Shown: positions 42,875 to 55,810, counted from the stretch's first letter. The stretch is DNA of 64,000 bases from Watersipora subatra (GCF_963576615.1 NC_088710.1:19959114-20023113), one strand, 5' to 3'. Program-made: numbers and translations. Notes: generated by a model not told the origin, from the sequence alone.

Positions 42875-45295
42875 GCATATTACTATTTATATATATAAAC
42901 ATGTAGAGAATAGGCTATGCTTATTTTTTGTTGTACAATTTTACAAAACTTCTGCTATTTTCTGTTAAAACAGAACTTTTTGCCCTAATTTTACTTTGCA
43001 AATGAAAAAGTTTTTTATGAGGGGATCATAATTGAGATTTGATTGTATTCCACAGTCTGTGCATTTATATAACACTCAGCAGAGTATGGCCAGTAGAAGG
43101 GTGCAACTGACAAACTAATATTCATGTAAATATCATGAAGGTGTGTAAAGAAGCTAGCAAGTTACATGCAAAATTTAACAATTATTTGGAAAACAATATC
43201 ACCAGCTCCAGAAAATATCTGTTCTCTCAACAAAGAAAAGCATTTCAAGTGCTATTTGTCAAACCATTAAGTTGATTTGATTGAATATTTGTGGCCTTTT
43301 TACAATTTTTGTATGTCATAATTAAAAAAACATAAACACTTCAAAAGACTTCCAGATTGTTTGAAATAAAATTATTCCCAATAAAATTATAAAATAAAAA
43401 GTCTTGCAGTTAGCTATATTCACTATTACTGCAAACACAGCTGTCTACCGCTCTAAAGAAGTAGTTTTATTTACGAAATAAACATGTAAGTTCTAGCTGA
43501 AATTAAAATTTATTACTTTCTAAAAGGAGTGGTTGTGATGGCCTTCACCTCAGCTAATTTTATCACAATCCATCAAAAACACTTGTACGCTGTAAGCATG
43601 AGCTCCTAGAATCCCAGACGGCAGCATGATTTTATTTGGATTGCTAAGATTAAAAGATCGTGGAAAACAATTTTCATCAACTGTCTATAGCTGCCCACAT
43701 CAGCTGTCAACAGCTGCCAGCATCATTGAGCAAGCTTAGAACTTTTGCACACGTAACTTTTTGATACCAAAAGCGACAAACCATCTCAGCCCTTACTTGC
43801 TTCATAGAAAAACAATTATCAAGTAATACTATCATTATTATTACTATTATACTAATTTTTACTATCATTTTATAGTGATTCATACTTTTAGATGGTCCAT
43901 TTGTTCTAATGCTGACAGAAAATGCTTAATTTCCACTTCAGCTCCTGCGATTCTTATCCTGTATCAATATTGATAAATTTTGTTTGTTTCTAATTGGAAA
44001 ATTAATTATTGTACCATTATTTGAAGCTCTGGATAGTTCACGGTAAAGATCGGTTTCGTGAACTGAAAGTAGTTGAAGCCTTGAAACCTCAGATTATCAA
44101 TTTTGATCTATAGAATTAAGTTTATATCTATAGATCTTCAATAATTTTTATGTTTGGTTGTAGTTGAGTGTCTCTTTTTTTCTTATTTGTCTTTAACTCC
44201 GCATTAGCTTATGATTAGTAATATACGGTTGACCATAAAAGTGTCAACACATTGCAATTGCCTGCGTGTTTATCACAATATTGCTGGTTTTGAGGCTACG
44301 CGCCTCGTCATCTTCCTTTAGAACTCTCCTAGTCTCTAACCAAAGTTGATACCGTCACTCCATAAAAATCTTGACATGCACTTATTGACAAAAAATGGAA
44401 ATAACAAACTTGTATTTTTTTGTTTTGACATATTTTGCAAGCTAATCATTGGCAGCTAAATAAATACATGTAACTTGTTTATAAGTAACCCTCAATGCTA
44501 TGGTGGTCGGCAGCATTCCAAATGTGTCATGGTATAAACCAATAGAAGTAATTGGTTTTCTCATTAAATTACAGCATGAAAAACTACATTGCTTAGTATA
44601 TCAGATGAATAAAACAGTTTGATTTGCCAAAGTTACTTTTAAAATCTCATTTTTAAATGAAATATGCATCAAATTCATCTAATTATGATCCTCGTCTGAA
44701 GCTTTAATCATTCCTCAAAACACAACTTTGGTTGTCAAAGCCATTGTATGTTGAAGCAAGTATTGCTATAACAATACACTGTATATGGTTTAATTCATTA
44801 CAAATTTTATAAACCTTAGACAACTTCTTAATAAATGTTGTAGGCAGCCACCAAATATTAAAGAAACAAATTATTTAAGGTGTATAAAAAGCTAAGTTTA
44901 AAACCTAATTGTATGTAAAAAAAATTAATAAAGTAATAATCAATCTTAAAGGTTTTTATTTTTAGCGTATTTTAGTGACATTTGAATGGAATTTAAGCTC
45001 AACGATGCGGAGGGTCAGAGATAGAGATGGTGACAGAGATATCATAACTTACCTTAATTTAGATTTGGTAAAATTTGAACAATCTCAGATTATACATTTT
45101 TAGTGCTTTTTAGTTTTCTGCATTTTCATAATTTTTATCTGCCTCTTGAAATTGAATTACAAAACTTGATGCTTTGGAAATTTTTAAATTATATAATTTA
45201 AATGTCGATGAAACTGTTTGGAGGTCGAATACTTGCGTCATTGAAAAATCTTTCCATGAGGCAATCAGACATAAAGGTTGGACTGCACCTTTATA
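42875..45295. other. AT-rich, no recognised feature
   Basis: No ORF or exon with recognisable content, and no repeat copies noted, in 2.4 kb. Confidence 0.4.
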
Positions 45296-45299
45296 GATG

Positions 45300-45728
45300 A
45301 ATTTGCACAAATCTTAGTATATTTTATCAGAAACTATTGGTATTTTTTTATCATTTGCAATTGTTTTTGGTGCTTGAGGTGATCTGACTGCCAGAACGTT
45401 TCAATATTAAAATCGACAAAACTTCATCGATTAAATCACTCACAAGAAAAATATATGCGAAATAATTTCACTAGTTGTGAGAGTTGATATCAGCGATTGT
45501 GTTCAAGTTGAAGCATTACCAGTCTTTATTCTGTCGTTCCCTTTGCAACTATAAACGTCACAATCGCACTTATGCCTGATCGGAGCGTTTTTTACCACGA
45601 TCGAGTTTTTTTTCGATTTTAATCGTGAAACACCCTGGCAATCAGATCATCTCAAACGTCAAAAACAATCGTAAATGATAAAAAGCATCGATACCTTCGA
45701 TAAAATCTGCTAAAATTTTGTGTAGGTT
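45300..45728. mobile_element. fold-back element M2, copy 1
   Basis: Long imperfect inverted arms, roughly 100 bp each. The left arm contains atcatttgcaattgttttt and gatctgactgccag; the right arm has the complements ctggcaatcagatc and aaaaacaatcgtaaatgat. There is no ORF. Copy 2 lies at about 57515-57930. Confidence 0.7.
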
Positions 45729-46120
45729 TACTTTTAGTTCCTTGTGGCACAAAAGTCACAATTTCTTCAACTACAGATAACAAAAGACAGGAGCGTGTAT
45801 ATAGTGGATAGGTGCTCAAGCTAGCTATAATAATAACAATTCAATGTTATTATTTATATTATTAGAAATCTTTGACCGCAAAGTAAAAACTATAATGCAT
45901 CTTATAAAATGGCAGATCATGATAAAATTGCAAAGTCATTACTAAATACTTTATTTTTAGATATACGAAAATAATCCTTTTATATCTTGTACACCTAAGT
46001 AAAGTCTGTCTTTTATAAAAAATGTTACTTTATGGCATATACATTATTTCGTGTTTGTATTAAAAAATATTAATCATTTTGGTATGAAAATTGCAGTTTT
46101 TTTACCGAGATACAAAAAAT

Positions 46121-46764
46121 GACAAGTTACACAAAGTATGACAAGATACACAAAGTATGACAAGTTACACAAAGTATGACAAGACACACAAAGTATGACA
46201 AGACACACAAAGTATGACAAGACACACAAAGTATGACAAGTTACACAAAGTATGACAAGATACACAAAGTATGACAAGTTACACAAAGTATGACAAGACA
46301 CACAAAGTATGACAAGACACACAAAGTATGACAAGTTACACAAAGTATGACAAGTTACACAAAGTATGACAAGATACACAAAGTATGACAAGTTACACAA
46401 AGTATGACAAGATACACAAAGTATGACAAGATACACAAAGTATGACAAGATACACAAAGTATGACAAGTTACACAAAGTATGACAAGTTACACAAAGTAT
46501 GACAAGACACACAAAGTATGACAAGACACACAAAGTATGACAAGTTACACAAAGTATGACAAGTTACACAAAGTATGACAAGATACACAAAGTATGACAA
46601 GTTACACAAAGTATGACAAGTTACACAAAGTATGACAAGACACACAAAGTATGACAAGTTACACAAAGTATGACAAGTTACACAAAGTATGACAAATTAC
46701 ACAAAGTATGACAAGATGCACAAAGTATGACAAGTTACACAAAGTATGACAAGATACACAAAGT
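46121..46764 (+). repeat. 19-bp satellite array, 34 copies
   Basis: The unit is gacaagttacacaaagtat, with two common variants (gacaagatac and gacaagacac starts) and two singletons near the 3' edge. The period is exact throughout, with no indels. Because 3 x 19 = 57, minus-strand frames stay open for long stretches; those ORFs are not genes. Confidence 0.97.
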
Positions 46765-46769
46765 GAAAA

Positions 46770-47570
46770 GTTCACAATTTGACTCCCAGCTGCCAATATT
46801 TAGATCTTCTATAATCATCAATTTTATTTGACGAGTTTTATTTTGGTAATTGTCTTCTCATAATAGTTTTGATGCGACAAACTGCCATCTGCAACCATTT
46901 CAATGAAGTAAGCAGAGTCTCTGATAGTTAATAACCATGATCAGTAAACTTTATGTAAAAGGGGAGAGGTCTAATGGGGTTCAGGCTGTACAACAGATGA
47001 GGAGTTAAAAATTAAACGATTACCAGTGAATCCTCAACAAAAGCAGACAGTAAATCCTCAACGACACCACAGCTTTGTTGTGGTTTTGTGGTTAATACAC
47101 TGGCGTATACTCAGTAGGTCAGTTGTTGAATGACAGAAGGACTATAATTGGTGGTGTTAGGACAGGCACCCAGCAACAATTACTCTTGCGCTAAATTGGC
47201 TCAGATCTAGCACATTTCAAATGTGCTAGATCTGTGATGATTACAGTATAGTTAGTTCCAGGATAAATCTGGTTCAGAATAGAGTACCATACATGCAGCA
47301 GAGAGGGAATAAATCTTGGTAACGAAATTAAATCAAGAATTTTAAAATTTAAAATTAAGAAAGGCGGGGTGCCCACAAAAGATTTATTTATTATAGCCCT
47401 TTCAACCAAACTGGAGGAGCAGTATTCGAATGCCATATTTGCAGGAAGTTTTCAAAGCTTTCATTTTGTTTAGTTTATGTTATAGTAGCGACTAGGTTTT
47501 GATACCTGGGGCTTTACAAAGTAAAATATTTGCTACATATCAGACAAAAAGTAGTTTTACAATACACATA
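46770..47570. other. no gene; one perfect hairpin
   Basis: A 14-bp perfect inverted repeat (cagatctagcacat, 5-nt loop, complement) lies at 47202-47234. An 81-codon minus-strand frame over it has no known features. Confidence 0.4.
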
Positions 47571-47578
47571 GTCTCCAC

Positions 47579-47667
47579 GCTGACCTTTACATAACCTTGT
47601 GCTGACCTTTACGTAACCTTGTGCTGACCCTTATATGTAACCTTGTGCTGACACTTATGACATAACC
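47579..47667 (+). repeat. 22-bp short tandem array
   Basis: About four copies of gctgacctttacataacctt plus gt, the last two with small insertions. Confidence 0.8.
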
Positions 47668-48794
47668 GCAGGGTACAGCTTGAGCTGTTTGAAGTTAATC
47701 ATTTATGCAGAAGTCGCTAGAGCGTCGGAGTAATTATGGTAGCTGGATATTCTTCTCCATAGTCCTTTGGTTTGTGGTTGAACCTCAGGTCACACACTGG
47801 AAATTTAGAAGTTAGGCTACAGCAAATGCTAGCGCTGTTTGTATTTGGATTGTATATACTGTCACTGCTATTTAAATTAAATGTAATATATTCAAACCAA
47901 CCTTGCCAATAGAGCTGATTGGCAAAAAATGAAACCTTTTACAACATGGCGTGACGTTAATCCAAAACGAATATCTATGATAAGTACAGTATGACAGGAA
48001 AAATGATGAGGATAATCCTAAAATCCAGTAAATTGATCACTTATTAATCGCAAACATGGACCAGGTCTTAAGAGACACTCTTGTTTTGATAACTTCCTTA
48101 GCAACACCATACAGATAACTCTAAATCTTTTCACTCTAAAGCAGGTTTAGCTGAAACCACTGAGTTTACAGAAGAGCTTCACAATTTTCAACAACCATCA
48201 GATGAGTCGATTTGATATTTGAAATAGACGATTTGCGATATATTGCAATATTATTGTGTAAAAAACTTCTAAACTTGTGGTAATATTTTTTGCATATTTC
48301 AATTTACAAAGAAACTTTTTTGTGTTCATGAGGATTAAAAACAATTATTCATGAATGTCTGTGTGCATATGAAAGGCCATGGAAAAAGCATATTATAAGA
48401 CTAAAACGCCCGTGGGTATTCGTTCAAGTATCGCTGACTCTGAAAGTTATTAGGTGTGAGATAAATCGCTATACAGAATTATATCGATTATACGATTGGT
48501 GATATCTTTTTAAATGGGGGCTATTGTCAAATCGACCACTTTGAAAATCTCCACCAAACGATTAAGTCGCCATTTCACAAAGCTCTAGTTTACAGCGAAG
48601 AATACCAGGTCTTACAAAATATTTTGACTGCGGACCGCCTGCATTGCATGCTATCTACCAGCAGTTAGTCATTTTAGAGAAGAAAAAGAACATTATAATA
48701 CTACAAACACTAGACTTTTGTTATGATAAATTGGCTAGCCTTTGTGAAGATTGTTACAGCAGCTGATTTTTGCAATTAAAGATGTTGAGATCAT

Positions 48795-48950
48795 TAAATC
48801 CTCTTTACTATAGTAATAAGTGTGTCCGTCTGTCTGTTGGAAAAAAGATTGCATCATACAGGGTTCGAACACACAACATTTACCTTGGTACACCGACAAT
48901 CCAAAACCTGCGCAAATCGACCATCTTATCGCATTTCAGAATAATGGTCT
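48795..48950 (-). repeat. tRNA-derived SINE
   Basis: Plus strand shows ccgtctgtctgttggaaaaa, then the complement of a B box (cagggttcgaacac) and the rest of a tRNA-like head. It is the plan of the 35.8-kb SINE in reverse. Confidence 0.6.
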
Positions 48951-49139
48951 AGATAGTTATTACACCTGGTGATCTCTCATTGGACAGTCAGCGCACTAAT
49001 GCGGTTCAAGTGTCAGAACCATATTTACTGAACATAAACTCTTTTTTTTAAATGGCGGAAAAGTTGTCTAGGAAAAATAGTGCCGTGTAGATCCATTGTG
49101 CCTTGTTCTTCTCCAATTGCTTGAGATAGCACTGCGATA

Positions 49140-49272
49140 ATTTCCGATTATCTGTTCCCTAGGAAAAAGCAATTTAAGGCTGGATGCCCTTCTTACAGCA
49201 CATGGCAAGGATTGAATCACTGACCTGCTGCTTGGCAGTCCAGGGTGTCCCTCCTACACTATAGCTGCTCGA
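49140..49272 (-). repeat. tRNA-like SINE head, family B related
   Basis: Plus-strand aaggattgaatcactgacct to ctatagctgctc mirrors the head at 37280-37345. The long body is absent. Confidence 0.5.
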
Positions 49273-49539
49273 AATTTCTAAGAGTTGATGACGATGGAGC
49301 ACTGACCAAAATGACATTAAAGGAGAGAGAATATAAAACAGAAAAGAGATAAAAAGACCTGAAAGCAATAATCAGAGAGCAAACTTTTAGCGCAGTGTTC
49401 AAGCTGAACATAAATGGTTTTCAAAATAATGTTACATGCAATTTTTAAGAATTTTTTACACAGTAAATTTCAAAATGCTGCACCAAATCGTTTGATCTAA
49501 CTTTACATGAATCAAAAAGTAGCACCAACAATTCATAAA

Positions 49540-49830
49540 GAGCAACTGTGGTCTGGTGGTCTGGTGGTCTGGTGGTCTGGTGATCTAGCACACTTGTTTG
49601 GGTTTAGTTCTGTAAAAGAGTCCTTTGGTGATGCTCTCTGCAACTGGACATGTCTCCAGTCATTGAAGTTCTTTTGCCACTGAACTCAGACATGTTCAGC
49701 CAAGATCCCAGAGCCATGTTTGTACAACAAAACTCTTAAAAGTAAGCATAGCCTCTGCTTGCAGTAAGCTATACAGACATCCTACTCCACTTGGAGGGGT
49801 TGCCCACACAATGGTGTATGAAAAAGAGGC
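49540..49830 (+). repeat. SINE family B, copy 2
   Basis: Starts gagcaactgtggtctggtgg with a local 9-bp expansion (ggtctggtg, about four copies). It continues with ctctgcaactggacatgtct and cagacatcctactcc, matching 37060-37345 in reverse. Confidence 0.65.
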
Positions 49831-50429
49831 TCTGTCAAAAAGCTTTTCCGTTTATACTTGGTTATCATGTTGTTATTTTTTGGCAATGTTTTTTAGCTTG
49901 TACACTTTAGATAGTCAGAGTATTACCAGGTAGCAATGGGTTTCATCATATAATCTTGTACATGTTTTTCTATGGCTCTTTAGGTAAAACCTAGACTAAT
50001 CTAGCAGGAAATCATTTTGTATTACAGCATTCATTTGGTCACAACCGGTGGAATACTTTTACAGAAGCAAAATAAAAAGTTTGTGGACAGCAGCATTGGT
50101 GTGCTATCTCTCATTACTAAAACCTGTTGCTGACAGAAAAAAGACTTTGGCCTGATATGACCGGACTCCTGTATCAAGTGTGGTCAACCATTTTTCGTAC
50201 ATCAGACAAGCTATATCTAATAGTTGAACCATACAGTTTTAAGTGAATGAAAAACCATGAAAGTGTTTGCTTGCCCACTATTCATTCATATTATGTAGTA
50301 AGCATACATTTGTGCATACAGCTTCCAAATCTGAAGATAAGGAAAAATTTATGAAGTCTCGTACATATAAATACATATTAATAAACAAATATATACTATT
50401 GTTCCCTCATCTCCTGTTTACACAAGTGT

Positions 50430-50580
50430 GTGGTAATATCTACTGAAAATTGATTTGTATTTAACATATAACAACATTTGCCATTGTAACTTTCAAACTA
50501 CATACCATGAGAGAAGTGTTTTGTGTAGTTGAAATAAATTAGGAGAGAAAATAAAAACAACTGTAAAGGTTTTCCAACTT
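50430..50580 (+). repeat. dispersed repeat R2, partial copy
   Basis: Shares atttaacatataacaacatt, ccatgagagaagtgttt-type and gttgaaataaattaggag blocks with 3740-3850; the 5' core is missing. Confidence 0.55.
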
Positions 50581-50737
50581 TTTCAAACAGCTGTAACTTT
50601 CAAACTTCGTATCATGAGTAAAAGGTTTTTTGCAAGACAACTAGATTAAAAACAAATAAAACAACTGTAAATGTTTTCAAAACACTGTAAATTAAAAATT
50701 TTAGAACTTTCAGCCACGTATACCTTTTATTAACGTA

Positions 50738-51523
50738 CAGTGGAACCTTGGTTCTCGAACATAACCCGCCCCAGAAGGTTGTTCGAAAACCGAGTTGTTC
50801 GAGATCTGAAACAATCTTTACCATTAGAACGAAATTATGTAAATTTCATTCCATTCCAAGGCAAGAAAACAACTTCGGTAAAATATTTTTTTAAGATTTT
50901 ACACCATAAACCGTACTGTATACTGCATACTATAAATAAAAATGGGTAGATATAGATCGTGTTTAATTTTAATAAAAGGTTTTTTATTTATGATGATGGA
51001 GAAAGAAAACAAAATTAAACATTTCGTATGTTTGGCTCTTAAAACATCAAAAACATTAAAGGTTAAGATACTATACTAAACATTGCCGAAATCGATAATG
51101 AAACAGCAAAAAATGCAACAGATCAATTACATCAAAAATCGTAGGAAAAAGAAAATATAAATAGTAATAGCACGTTTACTCTACATCTTTAAAGGAGAAT
51201 CTTCCTCCAAAAATAATTTAGGGCAAATCGAGTGGAGGGGTTATCTCCCTAGCAAATTTCTTTGGTAGAGGAGGCGTCATTCAAGATGGTTCCACCCTTT
51301 TTGTAAAGAATTTATTTAAGCGTAAAATGCTTCTTAGTTTGTTAACGGATGTTTCCATGATGTTTCCGGAGCTGTTCTAATTCTAATGCACATGCTCTGG
51401 TCTGGTCAAGAACTGAATTTATGTTCGAGCTCTGAGACGAACAAATCTTAAAATCTCTGGTCGAAAACCAAGTTGGTCGATAACCGAAGTTTCGAGGTTA
51501 TCCGAAGAGCCGAGGTTCTACTG
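50738..51523 (+). mobile_element. pogo-like non-autonomous element M3
   Basis: The left terminus cagtggaaccttggttctcg and the inverse of the right terminus (cagtagaacctcggctctt) form imperfect TIRs. TA lies on both outer sides (50736-50737 and 51524-51525). The 786-bp interior has no transposase-like ORF. Termini of this kind are typical of pogo/Tigger-group elements (established knowledge). Confidence 0.75.
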
Positions 51524-51754
51524 TATATAATCAGTACACAAATGTCCAAAATTTATATTTCGAGATAAATTATTGTCGATATCGTGGAACCGAATAAATT
51601 AGCTCTAACGAAAAAAACGAATAAGCATCGCATTGCATATACTTAATCCCAAAATATTTCTGCGCAGGAGCATCGTATCTCGTGGACGCAAGGCTAAAAT
51701 AATTAGCATGCGCATGGTCTATCCGTAATATGAAAACATATCTGAACACCATGG

Positions 51755-51832
51755 TGTTCTAGCTCAGCGGCAGAGCATCAGAATAAGAAACTTGTCAATG
51801 CATTCGTCGTGAGTTCAAATCCATCAGTATGA
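51755..51832 (+). repeat. tRNA-like SINE head
   Basis: The A-box-like tagctcagcggcagagc and B-box-like gagttcaaatcc are spaced as in a tRNA, but the cloverleaf is not complete. A SINE head or tRNA pseudogene, not a working tRNA. Confidence 0.5.
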
Positions 51833-51904
51833 GGAATTTTAATATCAAGATATTAAGGTCTATAACCAGAATGCAGACATACGACATAAAACACACATAC
51901 TTTG

Positions 51905-52025
51905 AGAAATGTATATACACGCAAATATGCATATGGGTACATACTTGCGTATATACACGCGTATATATATGTATACATATATATACATATATGCATATTA
52001 TATATATATGTCTATATATACCAGG
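51905..52025. repeat. TA/CA-rich low-complexity tract
   Basis: Alternating purine-pyrimidine sequence (tatatatgtatacatatata-type) with a few acgcg steps. Confidence 0.8.
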
Positions 52026-52264
52026 TATATATAATTTTCAAAGTTTGTATGTCTTATTCTGTTACTCTGCTACTCCGTTAGTCAGTTAATCTGGCAACGT
52101 GCCAAGTTAATGGCAAGTGGCAGGCCACTACATTACCTGTCATTGTTTTAGAAGCAGTTTTTTTAAATACCCCCCTCCCCATCCCCTCCCCTTGCAACGC
52201 TTAGCACTCTGATAGCATGTATATGTGTTTATATATATGTGTGTATATATGTATTAATATATAC

Positions 52265-52500
52265 ATATACAATAGATAAATGCGGGGCATTACTCGAGTA
52301 ATAAAAAAGTTCATGCAAAGAAAATTTAGTTTTTTTCAACAAACACAACATTCACCATTTTAAACTTTTAACCTTCATATCATCAGAAAAGTGTTTCGCG
52401 CAGTTCAAATAAGTTAAGAGAAAAACTAACAGCTTAAACAAATGTAAAGGTGTTTAAATGTGAAATAGTTAGCAAGTAATGGCTATATAAAGTAAAATAT
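52265..52500 (+). repeat. dispersed repeat R2, copy 2
   Basis: gcggggcattactcgagtaa is followed by ataaaaaag, then the same 200-bp body as 3720-3925, including gtgaaatagttagcaagtaa. Confidence 0.65.
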
Positions 52501-52504
52501 GTTA

Positions 52505-53895
52505 TATTGGTTACAATGAAAAGTAAATTGATACTGATGCAATTGAAATGAACCGATAAAACAAAATAAAAATCAGAAATTGGTTGAATTAATAATAATA
52601 ATGAATACATATAATTGTTTGTAGCCTATTAAAAAAAGGTTACTGTTGCTCCAAAAGCTATCCATCAAAATTTTGAAACTTCTCAATAGTCAATACTGGC
52701 ACAAACGTAAAAATGAGGTACCAAAATTAAATACACCAGTGAAGCACGGGAGAGTACCTTGTCTGCTCGAACTGAAAGATAATGTGGAGGCAATTCCTAT
52801 TCGAGAATGTCCATGTGAAAATTGTTTGGTTTTACAATTTTAGCGATTGCCCTTTGCAATAATTGTAAATTAAAGATCGACATTGTTTCGTTACAGTTGC
52901 ATTGTAATGAAACAATTGAAATGGAAACGGACAAATTAATTAATTGATAAAATGCACATACTTAGCTTTACCCGTGATAAGGATACCGAGACGGGCTAAA
53001 TAAGATAATAACGGCTTACCTTTGTTGATAGATGTGCGTGTTTGTGTACTTGCAATTGCCGCGAGTTTAATTCCATTAACATGGAAATTTTCATTTTATC
53101 GCTATAGTTTTTTTATTGCGATTTTAATCACTATAACTGGATGCAGTGATGACAGAACACAAAAGATTAACAGAACACAAAAGATACACATTAAGAATAG
53201 TATACATGTATATAGATATACATAGATTTATATATACTGTATAAACATGTGCATTCACTACCTGTCTTATACTTAAAACTAGCAAACATGATTTTCCAAA
53301 AAACTGGAGGAAAACCAAACATAATGGTTGTTTTGAAACCTATTATTACACTAACAAAGGCCTTGTGTGAATCTCTGCTATACTTAATTGTATTATCAAA
53401 TTGAGAACTTCTCGAATTACTGATTGCACAGAGCTAATGAATATGCAGAGAGCCCAAATGAGAGTTCTCCTAGCTTACGCAGTTTATCTTACACAGATCT
53501 GAGTCTACCAACTCAATTCACCTTCTTTTCAAAGTCAACCTTCCCCTTCCTATCAGTGTGTGACTAGCAGGCCACCGCTGACAGTTACCCTTTGTATCAT
53601 GGCTTTTAAAGGTTATCTGTTATCTACTCAACATTAGGTAAGGTCACTGACTCCGGTATCGTCAGTTGTCATTGTCAGTATCTCTCCTGCAATGAGGCGG
53701 ACAGCCAAAAGTGAAATTATTCATGACAAGAATAAAAATTCAATATTCACAGCTAAAAATAATGACCAAGCGTTAATTCTTGGAAGAGTGAAGAGCGTTA
53801 GATGTCACATTCTCTAAGTATCAATCAATCGACAGACATAAAACTTTACACTTCTTTATAAACTTCATTTATTCCGCACGCGAATTACTTAACAA
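52505..53895. other. no supported gene
   Basis: Short ORFs only. Around 53440-53490 a stretch reading LMNMQRAQMRVLL recalls LINE 3' regions, but it is too short to call. Confidence 0.35.
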
Positions 53896-53899
53896 GTCA

Positions 53900-54170
53900 A
53901 TCATCTCACATGTAGCATGCCTTGTGTGTAAATCAGCACACGTACAACCATTTCACATGCAGATCATTTCACATGTAGATCATTACATATGTAAAAACTC
54001 TATGAGTGTATTACTACAAATGTAGATAACTCCATGTGTAGATCAATAAAATGAGGATCACTTCATATGTAAATCATTTCACATGTATATGTAGATCAGT
54101 ACGATTATAGATCAATTAGCTTGTACATCACTGCAAATAGGCTATAGATAGTTTCATATCTAATCGAGTT
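53900..54170 (+). repeat. degenerate short repeat array
   Basis: Many variants of tttcacatgtagatcatt at irregular 18-28-bp spacing. Confidence 0.65.
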
Positions 54171-54174
54171 CACA

Positions 54175-55450
54175 GGCAAACCATTTTCCATATAGATTAT
54201 TATTATTATTAGTGTTATTATTAGTATTATTAATAGTTGACCTCCAGACAAAGAGCTGAGCGACATTAGTAGAGTGACCTTAACAGGGATCTACAAATAT
54301 CATCTTGGTGTCCGACGCTCTACTAGACTATAAACCCTCTATCTGCACAGTTTAAGATCTTGGTAGAACCGGCAGCTAAGGAATAAAATATTGTCAAAAA
54401 TACGACTCTTTATGACAAAATATGGACAAAACAGGTGTACAAGTTAACAGTATGAATTGGAGAGGAAGCTCAACAGAATCTACATCACTCAGCAGGTCAT
54501 CTGTAGTAAAGCAGGCAGAGACAGGTAGTTATCATGCTACTGGTCACACAGGGCAGAGAGGATGACAAATGCCATTTACAAGATGAGAAAACATCAAAAT
54601 TACTATTATTAAAAGTGTAAATAACTTCTAGTGTCCTAATATTAGTTTTCTCTGATTTCTCTGAACTTTGTCGAAACCGTTTTTTAATGAGAAAGTGAAA
54701 GCATGTTTTGTTTTGAAGATATGCATTCACTAGTAACCTACATGTATATACTAGCCAAAAGAAAGACTGTTTCAGGACTGCTACAATAGAACACTGTATT
54801 TATCGCCACATGTCGGTGTTATCACACAATACTTCAGTGATCGTCTGTGATAACATTGTTCAAACTATCACAAACTCATCCGTGTTTACCTCATCAAATA
54901 GTTTGTGTTATAGTGTTTTCATTATGCAATGCGGTCACGGAAATGAGGGAATACTAGTCCCGCAGCAACAGTCCTGAAAAAAACAGATACATTGAGCAAT
55001 CCACAATGGCCAATCATCATTGCCGTAGCGGTGCGCATTGCATAGACTGTAGTAGATGCTTGGCAAACTATGGAGACTATTTTACGGCTTCTAACTTTCC
55101 CGATGTATTTGTGTTGCCTAGACGATGCCATCAATTTACCATTGCAAATAGTCGACAAATGCAGACAATGCCGACATATCTGATATAGTGTAAACCAGCC
55201 TTCAGGATCGGTTAAAAACAGCATTTAAAATCAATAGAAGCTAAGTGACTAATTACTGAGCAGCAGGTATGATATTGTTACTAGCCATGATCATTGTTAC
55301 TAGTTACTATAATTATTACATATACATGTTCATGACACGCTTGTTTTGTTTTAGTCAGATCGATCATAAACAATCGGAAATTAGTAATTATGAAGAAAAG
55401 AAAAAAATACATATGTAAATAGTTTATTGATTAATAGCAATGAAATAAGT
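54175..55450. other. no supported gene
   Basis: A 100-codon minus-strand frame (54922-55224) and a 60-codon plus-strand frame overlap it. Neither has recognisable motifs. Confidence 0.35.
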
Positions 55451-55455
55451 GATGC

Positions 55456-55476
55456 GGGGGGGGGGGGGGGGGGGGG
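55456..55476 (+). repeat. 21-nt poly-G run
   Basis: An uninterrupted G run, unusual in this AT-rich window. It abuts the start of repeat R4. Confidence 0.95.
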
Positions 55477-55477
55477 A

Positions 55478-55810
55478 GGCTCTAATGCTCAATAGCATGG
55501 CTAATCAAGGTGCTGGTTTTAAAAGTCAGCAGGCAAGCCCCAGGGTGAGCTATCCTAGATTATCCAACAGATACTGTTTCAGTGCCGCTCCAGTTATAGC
55601 AATACATCTTACTGCGTTATCATCTTATCTTGAAATATATGTAGCAACGGACAGACTCTCTTTTGCGATTATGCTGATAAGCAGTCAAAATGGAATGGAT
55701 ATCGATGTTGTATTTCATTGGCTAAAGATGGTGGCACATTTTGTATAGTCGGAGTTAGAGTTTGATTTTTATAAAGTTTTTGCAAAAAAATTTATTTCAA
55801 TTCATAACCA
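55478..55810 (+). repeat. dispersed repeat R4, copy 1
   Basis: Matches 59140-59490 in inverse orientation over about 330 bp (ctaatgctcaatagc, gccccagggtg, ccaacagatactgtttcagt). It contains a 99-codon open frame whose counterpart in the other copy is also open. Confidence 0.85.

Noticed and set aside
46074-46666. Minus-strand frames of 127 and 65 codons with CHTLCNLSYFVYLVIL-like repeats
   Set aside because: Produced by the 19-bp satellite; no start context, no domain, and the frame depends only on the repeat period.
51755-51832. Candidate functional tRNA gene
   Set aside because: A and B boxes are present but acceptor and anticodon stems do not close; better explained as a SINE head.
53440-53660. 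Possible LINE 3' remnant (LMNMQRAQMRVLL)
   Set aside because: Similarity is confined to about a dozen residues with stops on both sides; not enough to annotate.
54922-55224. 100-codon minus-strand frame considered as a transposase piece
   Set aside because: Searched by eye for DDE, HTH or zinc-finger motifs and saw none; an overlapping opposite-strand frame is open too.
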